Shown here in pieces: positions 45,031 through 53,437 of a DNA stretch of 64,000 nucleotides. The notes beneath the pieces are model-generated. The model saw only the letters and a program-made list of their open reading frames with translations, was not told the DNA's origin and did no database searches. Location: assembly GCF_964031165.1 (NCBI RefSeq), contig NZ_OZ035011.1, positions 1,044,001 through 1,108,000 of the forward strand, given 5' to 3'. The translations under genes were made by a program, and so were the position numbers. Source of the stretch: Rickettsiella endosymbiont of Rhagonycha lignosa. GTDB lineage: Bacteria; Pseudomonadota; Gammaproteobacteria; Diplorickettsiales; Diplorickettsiaceae. Positions within the stretch are counted from its first letter, which is position 1. Each line of letters starts with the position of its first letter.

Positions 45031-46086
45031 ATGTCAAAATCTAATAAAAATCTTTTAATTTCAGAATTGAAAGAAGTTATTGAAGAATTAAAAAATCAAG
45101 TAACTGATTCAAGTTTTATTCATTGCAGAAAAGAGTTTTATAATTATTTATATTTACTTAAAAATAATATTATTGATGTAATCACCTCCTTAAGAGACAC
45201 ATTAAAAGAATTATTTCAATTACAAACCTATTCTGGAAAACAAATTATTGGCGATTCGGCGGCATTTAGCGAAAAAGCCAATAAATTTTTGTTAAACAAT
45301 TTAGCAGAATTAAAAAAATTCAAAGGGGTAATTTTTTATGGTTTTACTGGCGAAGGAGCGAATGGTGTGGTTGCTGAATTAATTGAAAAAAAAATATTAT
45401 CTACCGAAAAAATTATTGCTAATATCGTTGCGAATGAAAGCCTAGCCGTTATAGAAAAATATCAATGTCGATACAGTGAAAAAATACAAAATTTTTTAAT
45501 TGTTGATGATGGCAATGGTGGTTGCCAATTTGGGGATGATATCAATCTTTCGGATCCATTAGCTGAAGAATTAATTTGTTTAGAAGGTGGCGTCATTTCC
45601 TTTGGACAAATCCTAAATACTTTAATCCAACATGAAGAACCACACATAATAATTTACACTGGATTACGTAACAAAGATAACATAGGCTTTGAACGAACCT
45701 TGTTTTCTGCTAGTGAATTATTTTTAACCTTGCAACAAGCCAAACAAAATAATCGACTGGAAAATAGCGATCAGTTTGAAAGTATCTTAACAGATTATCT
45801 TAAATATCATCGTTTAAATCCACATAACAACGATGACAACGAATTAAAACAAAAACAAATTCAAGTTTATTTTGAAAAATTTAAACAACTAGAAAAAACA
45901 ACACAACAACACATAATGGATAAAATTAAATCAATTCAATCCATTAATTATTCGCAAGCCCTTTTTCATGAAAAAAAATTAAGCAATTGCAATTTTCTAA
46001 CAGAAACTCAATTTTTTCTAACAAATGTACAGAAAGGGAGTATTCAATCAGAAGTTGTTCCATGTCAAAGTTTAAAAAATCATTGA
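45031..46086 (+). CDS. hypothetical protein, effector candidate
   Basis: A 351-residue protein with no recognised family. Residues ~1-90 are helical, with a likely coiled coil (ISELKEVIEELKNQV). The middle alternates strands and glycine loops in a Rossmann-like way (GVIFYGFTGEGANGVVAELI, NFLIVDDGNGG, HIIIYTGLRN). The C-terminal ~100 residues are helical and Gln/Asn-rich. There is no signal peptide or membrane segment. The glycine loop lacks the GK[ST] of a P-loop. It is divergent from the 44.1-kb gene, and both have PmrA-like boxes. Its last seven bases overlap the end of the convergent DNA glycosylase gene. Confidence 0.5.
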   Translation: MSKSNKNLLISELKEVIEELKNQVTDSSFIHCRKEFYNYLYLLKNNIIDVITSLRDTLKELFQLQTYSGKQIIGDSAAFSEKANKFLLNNLAELKKFKGVIFYGFTGEGANGVVAELIEKKILSTEKIIANIVANESLAVIEKYQCRYSEKIQNFLIVDDGNGGCQFGDDINLSDPLAEELICLEGGVISFGQILNTLIQHEEPHIIIYTGLRNKDNIGFERTLFSASELFLTLQQAKQNNRLENSDQFESILTDYLKYHRLNPHNNDDNELKQKQIQVYFEKFKQLEKTTQQHIMDKIKSIQSINYSQALFHEKKLSNCNFLTETQFFLTNVQKGSIQSEVVPCQSLKNH

Positions 46087-46736
46087 AAGAGACAAACAGA
46101 GCGTAAGCTACAACCACAACAAATCGGTTTGGTTTTTCGACAATGCTGTTTTGCATGTATAACGATTAAGGCATGATATTGTTTATACAGATCAACATTT
46201 TTTGGTAATTGCGTTTCAAATAGCTCTCGGCAGTATTCATACTTCTCCTGACCTTGTATCAAGTCTAAGCGTTGCAATAAACGCCGCGTGTAGGCATCGA
46301 TCACGAACACCGGCCGATTGAAGGCATACAGTAAAATATCATCCGCCGTTTCAGGTCCTATACCCTGCACTTTGAGTAATTGATTGCGTAGCTCCCGGGT
46401 GCTTAATTTATCTAAACTCGCATAAGCACCCTGTGCTAAATACCAATGACAATAATTTTGCACGCGTTGGGTCTTAATCCGAAAATAACCACTGGGCTTT
46501 AAACAGATTTCTAAATCGGTGCTGGATAAACTTTGTATCGCTTCGGCAGTTAAAGGTGCTTGTTGTTTTAAAAGCAGCAAAGCTTTCTCAACATTCGACC
46601 AATGGGTATTTTGCGTGAGTATCGCGCCCAGCATGACCTCGAAGGGGCCGTCTGCCGGCCACCATTGCTGGCGGCCGTACATAGTCAGCAGTTTTTTATA
46701 GATACTGAGTAATTTTTCTTCGGTCACTGCTATCAC
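46080..46736 (-). CDS. endonuclease III-like DNA glycosylase (MagIII-like)
   Basis: A 218-residue HhH-GPD base-excision enzyme. It has LGAILTQNTHWSNVEKALLLL (the family's first conserved block), the hairpin VQGIGPETADDIL, the catalytic Asp in VIDAYTRRL, and a C-terminal C-x6-C-x2-C-x5-C set for a [4Fe-4S] cluster (CRKTKPICCGCSLRSVC). The lysine used by Nth for strand cleavage (GRKTAN in E. coli) is replaced by Glu in GPETAD. A monofunctional glycosylase, perhaps for alkylated bases as in Helicobacter MagIII, is therefore likelier than Nth. Confidence 0.8.
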   Translation of the reverse strand: MIAVTEEKLLSIYKKLLTMYGRQQWWPADGPFEVMLGAILTQNTHWSNVEKALLLLKQQAPLTAEAIQSLSSTDLEICLKPSGYFRIKTQRVQNYCHWYLAQGAYASLDKLSTRELRNQLLKVQGIGPETADDILLYAFNRPVFVIDAYTRRLLQRLDLIQGQEKYEYCRELFETQLPKNVDLYKQYHALIVIHAKQHCRKTKPICCGCSLRSVCLFQ

Positions 46737-46813
46737 TTAAAAAGTGATTATTCTACACAGAATACTTCCATAAACGAACATTTAAAACTACCGGGCTATA
46801 AATAGCCATTATA

Positions 46814-47833
46814 TTAATTGGCTCTAAAGGTCTTCAATTCTAAACAGGTATTAGTCTCTAACAAATTATTATCTTCAGTATTTACATGTGTTAAAGCTTC
46901 GATTTCAGGCTGAGTTATATAATTATTTCTAGATATAGAGTTATCTTTAAAAAAAATACTACTTACTTTATGAGTAGCGTATTTGCTGGCTTTGAAAAAA
47001 GCTCCGCTGCTTAACGTACTCAATAAGGGCATCATCACTGCTTGAAAACCTTTTCCTACAAATGCATCACTTAAAAGATTGAATAGCATGTTTGGATTTA
47101 GATAAATAGTATAAATAGCGATCGGTATTAAAATATTTAATATTTTATTTTGAATTTTTTCTGAAAATATTTCTAGCACTTGCGCAATGAGTAAACTCCA
47201 ATAATTTATTCCTAAATAAAAAGCAAAGCTCAGCCCTACATCCTCTATACCTACAGATACTGCGCTGCCAACTACTAATGAATTCATCAGAGCACTACCC
47301 ATCGCCAAAGAGATAGGTTGTAAGCCAATAAAAATAAGATTCGGTAAATAAGAATACTGTTCTTTATTTCGTTGTGCTACTTCTTCCCAAGCACCTGCTA
47401 AAACACCGCTGAATAAGGCGGATATCGGCATAGCGATAGTAATCGCCAAATTTTGCTGAGGATAAGGAATTAATCCAGTTTTATTTGGTTTGGATTGAGT
47501 ATTATAGCTTTCAAAAATATCCTTAATTTTTTGAAATTCTATGGCATTACAGCTTTTTTCTGCTAGCATCAATGGAGATTTGCCATCTTTATTAGTACTT
47601 ATTTTTGCAGCTTTTTCTAAAAGCAACTTTAAGTATTGAGTGCTGCGCTTGCCATAATAATAAAGAAAATGTAACAGCGTATTTCCAGAATTTTCATCGC
47701 GAAAATTAACATTTGCACCGTTTTCAATTAAGGTTTTAAACTCAGCTAAATTATCGGCATAAATTGTAAATATGAGCTCACGACCCATTGCATTCGCATC
47801 CGCATCAGTAAGGTTATTTTTATTCGTTGGCAT
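46814..47833 (-). CDS. ankyrin-repeat membrane protein, effector candidate
   Basis: A 339-residue protein starting MPTNKNNLTDADANAMGREL. Two or three ankyrin units occupy ~residues 20-110 (AEFKTLIENGANVNFRDENSGNTLLHFL, then YLKLLLEKAAKISTNKDGKSPLMLAE). About five hydrophobic helices follow (~128-290). The polar tail reaches residue 339. Ankyrin domains mediate protein contacts and, in Legionella, Coxiella and Rickettsiales, often mark host-targeted effectors; membrane helices would place it in a vacuole membrane. A PmrA-like box with a good TATGAT lies upstream. Confidence 0.6.
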   Translation of the reverse strand: MPTNKNNLTDADANAMGRELIFTIYADNLAEFKTLIENGANVNFRDENSGNTLLHFLYYYGKRSTQYLKLLLEKAAKISTNKDGKSPLMLAEKSCNAIEFQKIKDIFESYNTQSKPNKTGLIPYPQQNLAITIAMPISALFSGVLAGAWEEVAQRNKEQYSYLPNLIFIGLQPISLAMGSALMNSLVVGSAVSVGIEDVGLSFAFYLGINYWSLLIAQVLEIFSEKIQNKILNILIPIAIYTIYLNPNMLFNLLSDAFVGKGFQAVMMPLLSTLSSGAFFKASKYATHKVSSIFFKDNSISRNNYITQPEIEALTHVNTEDNNLLETNTCLELKTFRAN

Positions 47834-47879
47834 GTATTTCTCGCAACTAAAAATTAAAAGACTTATTAACTAGCCGAGA

Positions 47880-47912
47880 ATCATAGGTAGCGAATCTTAA
47901 GGATTTCTTAAA
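47880..47912 (-). promoter_or_regulatory. PmrA-box-like direct repeat with -10
   Basis: On the minus strand TTTAAGAAA-TC-CTTAAGATT has half-sites starting at 47912 and 47901 (11 bp); the second matches cTTAATATT in 8 of 9. TATGAT (47885-47880) begins 16 bp after it. The box ends 60 bp before the ATG of the ankyrin gene. Confidence 0.5.
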
Positions 47913-48160
47913 CCTGTTCTAGTATTAAAAAAATTGATAACAATTTAAATTTTAATAAGTTAGAATCTATCGAAGAAAGACCACGCTTTATGAATTAACG
48001 TGAAGCCATGCACCGGAAAGACTTAAGAATAGGCTCGCCATAACAATGATTTTTACTATTTGATATCTATGCATTCACTTCGCAACGAGTGAATTTTTTC
48101 TACATATAAAATATTTATTATATTCTTATATCTTTATATAAAAAATAAATTGAATATTTT
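47913..48160 (+). other. intergenic region between two PmrA-like promoters
   Basis: No gene supported. The patch 47975-48050 is less AT-rich than its surroundings and may be a remnant. A hairpin with ATTCACT and AGTGAAT arms followed by T6 (48073-48097) looks like a rho-independent terminator, though no gene precedes it. Confidence 0.4.
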
Positions 48161-48193
48161 GTTAAGTATTCCTTAAGCTTCTCCACCTACGAT
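48161..48193 (+). promoter_or_regulatory. PmrA-box-like direct repeat with -10
   Basis: GTTAAGTAT-TC-CTTAAGCTT has half-sites starting at 48161 and 48172 (11 bp). TACGAT (48188-48193) begins 16 bp after the second. Transcription would then start near 48200, after the first possible ATG (48192), which supports the start at 48228. Confidence 0.5.
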
Positions 48194-48227
48194 GAAGATC
48201 ATTTTTACTTTTATTCTTAGGTGTTTA

Positions 48228-51200
48228 ATGCCAGCTAATAATCAAATGAATCCAATATCGCTCTCCAAATTTAATCGTATATTGACAGATCAAACTACTG
48301 AAAACGATCAAAAAAATTTATTTATTATCAATAAAGTTTCAATTATTTTGACGCAATTACCCCCCTGTCTTAAAGAAACCTCTACCTCGGATCAGCTACC
48401 TTGTATTAGCAATGCTGAGGATCCTATTAAAAAGCAAAATGATTATTGGAAAAATTTGATAAAAAAAGACCAACTTAAAAATATTTTTAACTATTTAAAA
48501 ATTGTTATTGCTAAATCAAATGTAAAAATCAATGAACATTCAGACCTTGTCAATAACTTGCTAACTGTTTGTAGTCGATTTTTAAGTACTAATTTGTTTA
48601 GTTCAGAATTTATAAACATTGATAAAGATGCTACAGCTAAAGCTTATTTACAATTGCTCATCCAAATCACTACTCTCCCAGAAATTCTAAACATTCATGC
48701 TAAAGACGACAATCTAAAATTTTGTGAATTACTAAACTCAACCAATCAATTTTTACAAGACTGGGCAAGATTTAATCAAAATAGCAGTAACTCAAATTTT
48801 GATGTATTGAAAAATTATGTTGAAGCCATCGGAAATTTAACGCGTGAATTTAATATAGAAAATTATCGTAGTAGCTTAGCCACTTTTGAAACTCCAATGA
48901 CGGAATTAATCAATGTATTAGACCCTTACTTAACAACCGACCAGAAAAGCGACTTAAGGTACACTTTTGTGCATCAATACGATAGTGGGTGCGAATTAAT
49001 CAATTGCGAAAAGGTATTTAATTCAACTGATTGCAATTCCAACTACGTTAGTACAGAGATTAGCCATATAGATCAGGGTACTGTTTTAGAGAGTAGTGAC
49101 ATGTCTCTAGAGCATAATTTAGACATAGGGAATAGAATATTAAAAACATTAAATCCCTTAGCACATTATGAAAAACTCGATGAACGGATTACTAAAACTG
49201 CAAATTTAGATAATTTTTCAGATTATTTTAAAGACTTAATTAAAAAAGCAAATAATGAAAATAAAAATTTAGAGCCTGAATTCATAGAAAATTTATCCAA
49301 GTTTCTGTTCAAATTAACCGGGGTATTCCAACGCACTAACCCTCAATCCAAATTTTATAGAAGTTCATTTTCGCTTTTATTAACCTTATTAAAAAATCCG
49401 GCTATTGAACATAATCTTTTGCATATTCCTAAAGCAATAGAAGCCGCCGCGGATCAAATGAAAATTTTACTTAACGATGGTCTGAAAAATTCTACACGCA
49501 ATCCGATTTCTAGAATTTTTTCTACCATGGATGTTCTTGATGATATTTTTCACCAAGCAAACGATATTGTTACAATGCCGGCCTATGAAAAACTAAATAT
49601 AGCAAAAAAAATTGAAGAGATAAGTTTTATTTGTTTAAAGCTAGATAATTGTAGTGCTTTTTTAAATCAATTTCTAAAAACTTTAGGTGCTCTAAACCGT
49701 AATTTAGTTAAGTCAAATACTACTGAAAAAGAAGTCACCGCAATCCAAACCATTGCGCAAAAGATTGTTACCCAAGCGCAGCATAATGTGACACAAGCTG
49801 AATACGAAGGCTTAGCCTGGAGTTATCTGAAAGGACGTCATGATAAAAATGCAAAAATAATAGCGAAAAGATGTAAAGAGAATTTTAATCTTACTCATTG
49901 CCAAGAATTTATTTCTGCTAACCAAACCGTCGAGGAGGATATTGATATAACTACCATCATATCTAAACCAAATACAACGACGACAGAATTACCATTTAAC
50001 CTTAATAGCACATCTTCCAATCAAACAATTGTCGATACTGCAACCGAAAAAAACACGGATGCAAGCTTAGCTAATCCTGAACTAACATTAGGTGCAGCAG
50101 CAGCGCATGGTGTGGGAAGTGGTATGCTTAATGGAATCATCCATTATTTTACAGATAGATATTCCAGGAATAATGAACAAGCATCAAAAACTAAAATAAT
50201 AGCCATCTATAGTAGTTTATTTGTTCATGCTGCATTTGCTGCGACATTTCCATTGATGCTATACAAGATACAAGAACACATTGATCAAGGCAATGAAGAG
50301 GAAGCACAGCGGCTATGGGACAACCTACTGTTACAAGCACCGCTCACTTTTATTAGCACTGCCGGTTTAAGCTTAGGTTTGCACGTAGTCTATGAATACA
50401 CACAACTATTATCCAATCGCTTCCGAATAATTGCGCAAAATACGCTTCCTCTTGCAGGAACGGCTGTCGGTCTATTCAAAAACCCTGTCGCCACTGGTGT
50501 GCAAATGGCTGCATCTATTATAGCTTCTTCTACAACTTATGGTGTATTTAATTGGATTTCTCCTGTAAAGAATAACGCTATTGTTCTTGATGTCGAAGCC
50601 CATGAAAATAAAGGCGTTGAATTGAAACTATTAAATACAGAAAATGATGTTAAGCCAACTGCTAATGTTATCGTAGGATCCGAAATTATTGAAAACACTT
50701 ATCTGTATATTACAAAAGAAAAATTAGATGATATAAGAAATCAATCAGAAGGTATCATAATACTTCTTGAAGAGCTTGTTTGTTCGTTGGAAAAAAGTAT
50801 AGAAAAAGATAAATCAAAAATTGATTCAGATACTAATCCTGCTGTAGCAGATACTTATCAAACAATTATTGATGATAAAGCTCAAATATTGCAGATAATA
50901 AAGGGGGAAGTAAAAAACTGTAATACGGAAATCAGTTTTTTGAATGATGATCACAAAGAGGCTTACAAAAGTTATATCATAAAGAATACTCATAACCCAG
51001 AGGAAAAAAAGAAAATTAAGGATGATTATTCTTCTGCGATGAATAAATTAGGAAATGTATTTAAACGCATGGAGCCTATGTTTAATAATATGAAGATAAA
51101 TTTAGGTACAGCACATGGATATGTTAAAGGAGCTAGCAAAAGCTTTGCTGGCGATGAAACTCTACTTAGCTTAGATAAATTAATGGATAAAATTCAATTT

Positions 51201-51515
51201 CCTTTGAGTTTAACTAAAAATTATATTAGTAAATATAACACATGGGATGCGGCTGAAAAGGGGGAAAAAAATGGCGCCATAAAAGCTTTAGCAAATAAAG
51301 AAAATTTTGAAAAAAGTATACAGCCGAATACCTCGCAAATCACATCGCGCCCTAAAAAAACTAGATCTTTTTTGAATACTCGCCCTCAATCTGTAGCTTC
51401 AGATTCTAGAACCCATTCCTCTGGCTCCGAAGAAGGTTCTGTTATCTCAAACGGAAGCTCAAAAGATGAAGAAAACGCTTTGATAGTTCGTCCATTATTA
51501 AAATCATCTAGATAA
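48228..51515 (+). CDS. large membrane protein, effector candidate
   Basis: About 1095 residues starting MPANNQMNPISLSKF. The start is chosen because AGGTG lies five bases upstream and the promoter would skip an earlier ATG. Residues ~1-620 are helical and Asn/Lys-rich. A membrane region follows at ~635-770, with several helices (LTLGAAAAHGVGSGMLNGII, SSLFVHAAFAATFPLMLY, LAGTAVGLF). The last ~300 residues are coiled-coil and Ser-rich. A strong terminator closes the gene. No family recognised. Size, layout and PmrA-like promoter suggest a secreted protein that inserts in a host membrane. Confidence 0.55.
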   Translation: MPANNQMNPISLSKFNRILTDQTTENDQKNLFIINKVSIILTQLPPCLKETSTSDQLPCISNAEDPIKKQNDYWKNLIKKDQLKNIFNYLKIVIAKSNVKINEHSDLVNNLLTVCSRFLSTNLFSSEFINIDKDATAKAYLQLLIQITTLPEILNIHAKDDNLKFCELLNSTNQFLQDWARFNQNSSNSNFDVLKNYVEAIGNLTREFNIENYRSSLATFETPMTELINVLDPYLTTDQKSDLRYTFVHQYDSGCELINCEKVFNSTDCNSNYVSTEISHIDQGTVLESSDMSLEHNLDIGNRILKTLNPLAHYEKLDERITKTANLDNFSDYFKDLIKKANNENKNLEPEFIENLSKFLFKLTGVFQRTNPQSKFYRSSFSLLLTLLKNPAIEHNLLHIPKAIEAAADQMKILLNDGLKNSTRNPISRIFSTMDVLDDIFHQANDIVTMPAYEKLNIAKKIEEISFICLKLDNCSAFLNQFLKTLGALNRNLVKSNTTEKEVTAIQTIAQKIVTQAQHNVTQAEYEGLAWSYLKGRHDKNAKIIAKRCKENFNLTHCQEFISANQTVEEDIDITTIISKPNTTTTELPFNLNSTSSNQTIVDTATEKNTDASLANPELTLGAAAAHGVGSGMLNGIIHYFTDRYSRNNEQASKTKIIAIYSSLFVHAAFAATFPLMLYKIQEHIDQGNEEEAQRLWDNLLLQAPLTFISTAGLSLGLHVVYEYTQLLSNRFRIIAQNTLPLAGTAVGLFKNPVATGVQMAASIIASSTTYGVFNWISPVKNNAIVLDVEAHENKGVELKLLNTENDVKPTANVIVGSEIIENTYLYITKEKLDDIRNQSEGIIILLEELVCSLEKSIEKDKSKIDSDTNPAVADTYQTIIDDKAQILQIIKGEVKNCNTEISFLNDDHKEAYKSYIIKNTHNPEEKKKIKDDYSSAMNKLGNVFKRMEPMFNNMKINLGTAHGYVKGASKSFAGDETLLSLDKLMDKIQFPLSLTKNYISKYNTWDAAEKGEKNGAIKALANKENFEKSIQPNTSQITSRPKKTRSFLNTRPQSVASDSRTHSSGSEEGSVISNGSSKDEENALIVRPLLKSSR

Positions 51516-51527
51516 ATGTCAGACAAT

Positions 51528-51557
51528 AAAAAAGCCTGCTTCTGCAGGCTTTTTTAT
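51528..51557. terminator. rho-independent terminator (bidirectional)
   Basis: AAAAAAGCCTGC / GCAGGCTTTTTT arms around TTCT. It serves the 48.2-kb gene and, on the other strand, the convergent metalloprotease gene. Confidence 0.92.
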
Positions 51558-51566
51558 TGATAATTT

Positions 51567-52892
51567 TTAACCTTGCAAAATATTTCGATAATCTATGGCT
51601 AATTTTTTCAAATCCAGTTGATTAAAAAATAGCGAATAACACATCCAACAACTTAATGCGGCTAAATCACGAAATTGATGCGGTATATGATAAGGTTTGA
51701 CTAGTAACCCTTCTTCAAACAAATGTGCTAATAAACGTTGATCTTCCAAACTGGTTTTACCCACAAATAATAAATCAATTCTATCGACTAAACCTTGTTC
51801 TACTGCTAAGCGTAGATAATTATAAATTAAAATAAAGCCTTTGCTGTAAACCAAATCTTTAGTAAATGGACCTAATGTCGGTAAGCTACCGCGAAAGATT
51901 CGCATACTACTTTTATAACTTTCTTCCGGTGTATGTGCTTGCTCAAGAAAAAAATTAAATACGTGCAAGAAGTCAGCGCCCTCTTCGGCCATGGCAATAC
52001 CGGTGACGCGATCGGTCAATTTTTTAATGCGCATTGGCGAAGAAACAAAATGAAATAACTCCATAATAATCGCCAAACCTTCTTGATTGGCAATGGCTGA
52101 AGGTGGCCCTTTTCCCAAAAAGGTACAAATGGGTTGATGCATGCCATTCAGTGTGGTGCCCATGTGCACCCAACCTTCATGCACTTCTAAAATGCGTAAA
52201 TCACGTTCGCTAAATAAAGCATCTTTGCGGATTTTGATCCATTCTGCACCGGCTGCAGCATCCGCTACTATCCCATCACTAATGATCACCCATTTTTTCA
52301 TTTTAGGCTTTTGCAGTTTAGTCTTAGTAGATTTATGCTGTTTAAAATAAATGGATAAACGTTGATTCAATATCTCTGCAGCTTGTTGACTATCATAGCG
52401 TTTCTCATCCAATTCATTAAACGTTTTATCCTTAATATTCATTAATGCTTGTGAAACACTCGGCACTAAATCTTTTAAACGCGGCGCATTTACGTAAAAG
52501 GCATCATCGGCACTACCGTAAAGCTCTCGTGATAAAGCACTAAACTCTGGTGTGCCACGTGCAGCTAAGAGATCCAAAACATCCTGATATTCTCGACACA
52601 TACGCAACATTATGTTACCAATGCTGCTTATTTGACCGACTTCACGGTTTATATCTCGTTCGAGGGCTTGAAACTCTTCACGTTTTTTATGAATATCAAA
52701 GGGTAACTTATTTTTTTGATAATATTCAGCATTTACTTTGGGTAATTGTTTGCATTTTTTTTTAAAAAAATCGGCTTGTATTTCCGGCCCCCATTTAATA
52801 CTGTCTAAAATCTTTATCGCATCTTGCGCTTGCACAATCCGATCCGATAATTCGCGTAATCGTGCGCGATAAGCCTTTTCGTAATTTTTCAT
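51567..52892 (-). CDS. DUF1704 / MATCAP-like metalloprotease (QEGLA motif protein)
   Basis: A 441-residue protein of the family annotated as flavohemoglobin expression-modulating QEGLA motif protein. The metal site is His238-Glu239-...-His243 (VHEGWVH, an HExxxH motif) with Glu271 in NQEGLA as the likely third ligand. The fold is all-helical at the N-terminus (coiled coil to ~100). The vertebrate relative MATCAP/KIAA0895L removes the C-terminal tyrosine of alpha-tubulin; the bacterial substrate is unknown. It could act on the host cytoskeleton if secreted, but the family is also found in free-living bacteria, so a housekeeping peptidase is equally possible. No signal peptide. Confidence 0.8.
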   Translation of the reverse strand: MKNYEKAYRARLRELSDRIVQAQDAIKILDSIKWGPEIQADFFKKKCKQLPKVNAEYYQKNKLPFDIHKKREEFQALERDINREVGQISSIGNIMLRMCREYQDVLDLLAARGTPEFSALSRELYGSADDAFYVNAPRLKDLVPSVSQALMNIKDKTFNELDEKRYDSQQAAEILNQRLSIYFKQHKSTKTKLQKPKMKKWVIISDGIVADAAAGAEWIKIRKDALFSERDLRILEVHEGWVHMGTTLNGMHQPICTFLGKGPPSAIANQEGLAIIMELFHFVSSPMRIKKLTDRVTGIAMAEEGADFLHVFNFFLEQAHTPEESYKSSMRIFRGSLPTLGPFTKDLVYSKGFILIYNYLRLAVEQGLVDRIDLLFVGKTSLEDQRLLAHLFEEGLLVKPYHIPHQFRDLAALSCWMCYSLFFNQLDLKKLAIDYRNILQG

Positions 52893-53371
52893 GCATCGCT
52901 ACTCCATGCCTGTATCTTTACGATCCAATTATAAATGTTTAGCTGAAATTGGCGGCACATTCAATAAATTGCAAGAAAATTTATCAATACATGCTGATAT
53001 TGAACTTCGATTTATTACAAAAGAAGCCTGTATTAAAATTTTCCATTGAAGTGCACGAAGTTAAAGAGTTACTTGGAAAGAATGTCTAAACCTTAAATAA
53101 GCAAATAATTTCTTAGCTTCGTGATCGGTCTTCAACTAAAATCAGCGAAGAAAATTACTATTTTTTTCATTGTAATATTAATGGATTTTAAATAATTTAT
53201 TTAGAAAATTTTAGCTGATCATATTGCAGCATATATAGGTAGATTATAAACGTTAACTTCCCTTTATAAAATGAATTTTTTAAAAATTTTTTACGTGGAA
53301 TTTTTTATAAAAAAAATACCTATTTAATATTTTTAATCATGGTTTTTACCAAAAAAAATGATATAATTTAA
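52893..53371 (+). other. AT-rich intergenic region
   Basis: No gene is supported. A 52-codon frame (52891-53049) and a 32-codon frame ending LKFSIEVHEVKELLGKNV (stop near 53088) may be remnants of a degraded gene. From 53100 on, the sequence is very AT-rich. Confidence 0.4.
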
Positions 53372-53399
53372 ATTAAAAAATAGTTAAACATTATATAAA
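53372..53399 (+). promoter_or_regulatory. PmrA-box-like direct repeat upstream of the terpene synthase
   Basis: ATTAAAAAA-TA-GTTAAACAT has half-sites starting at 53372 and 53383 (11 bp), followed by TATATAAA (53392-53399). The box ends 47 bp before the ATG. Confidence 0.45.
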
Positions 53400-53437
53400 A
53401 AAGTTCTCACAAAAAAGTCTATAAGGAAATAAACTTT

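Noticed and set aside
45331-45420. GFTGEGANG loop in the 45.0-kb protein as a nucleotide-binding P-loop
   Set aside because: It lacks the GK[ST] end, and no Walker B partner is visible.
52891-53049. 52-codon frame divergent from the metalloprotease gene
   Set aside because: It starts on the metalloprotease start codon's own bases, has no ribosome-binding site, and another frame over the same bases looks equally protein-like.
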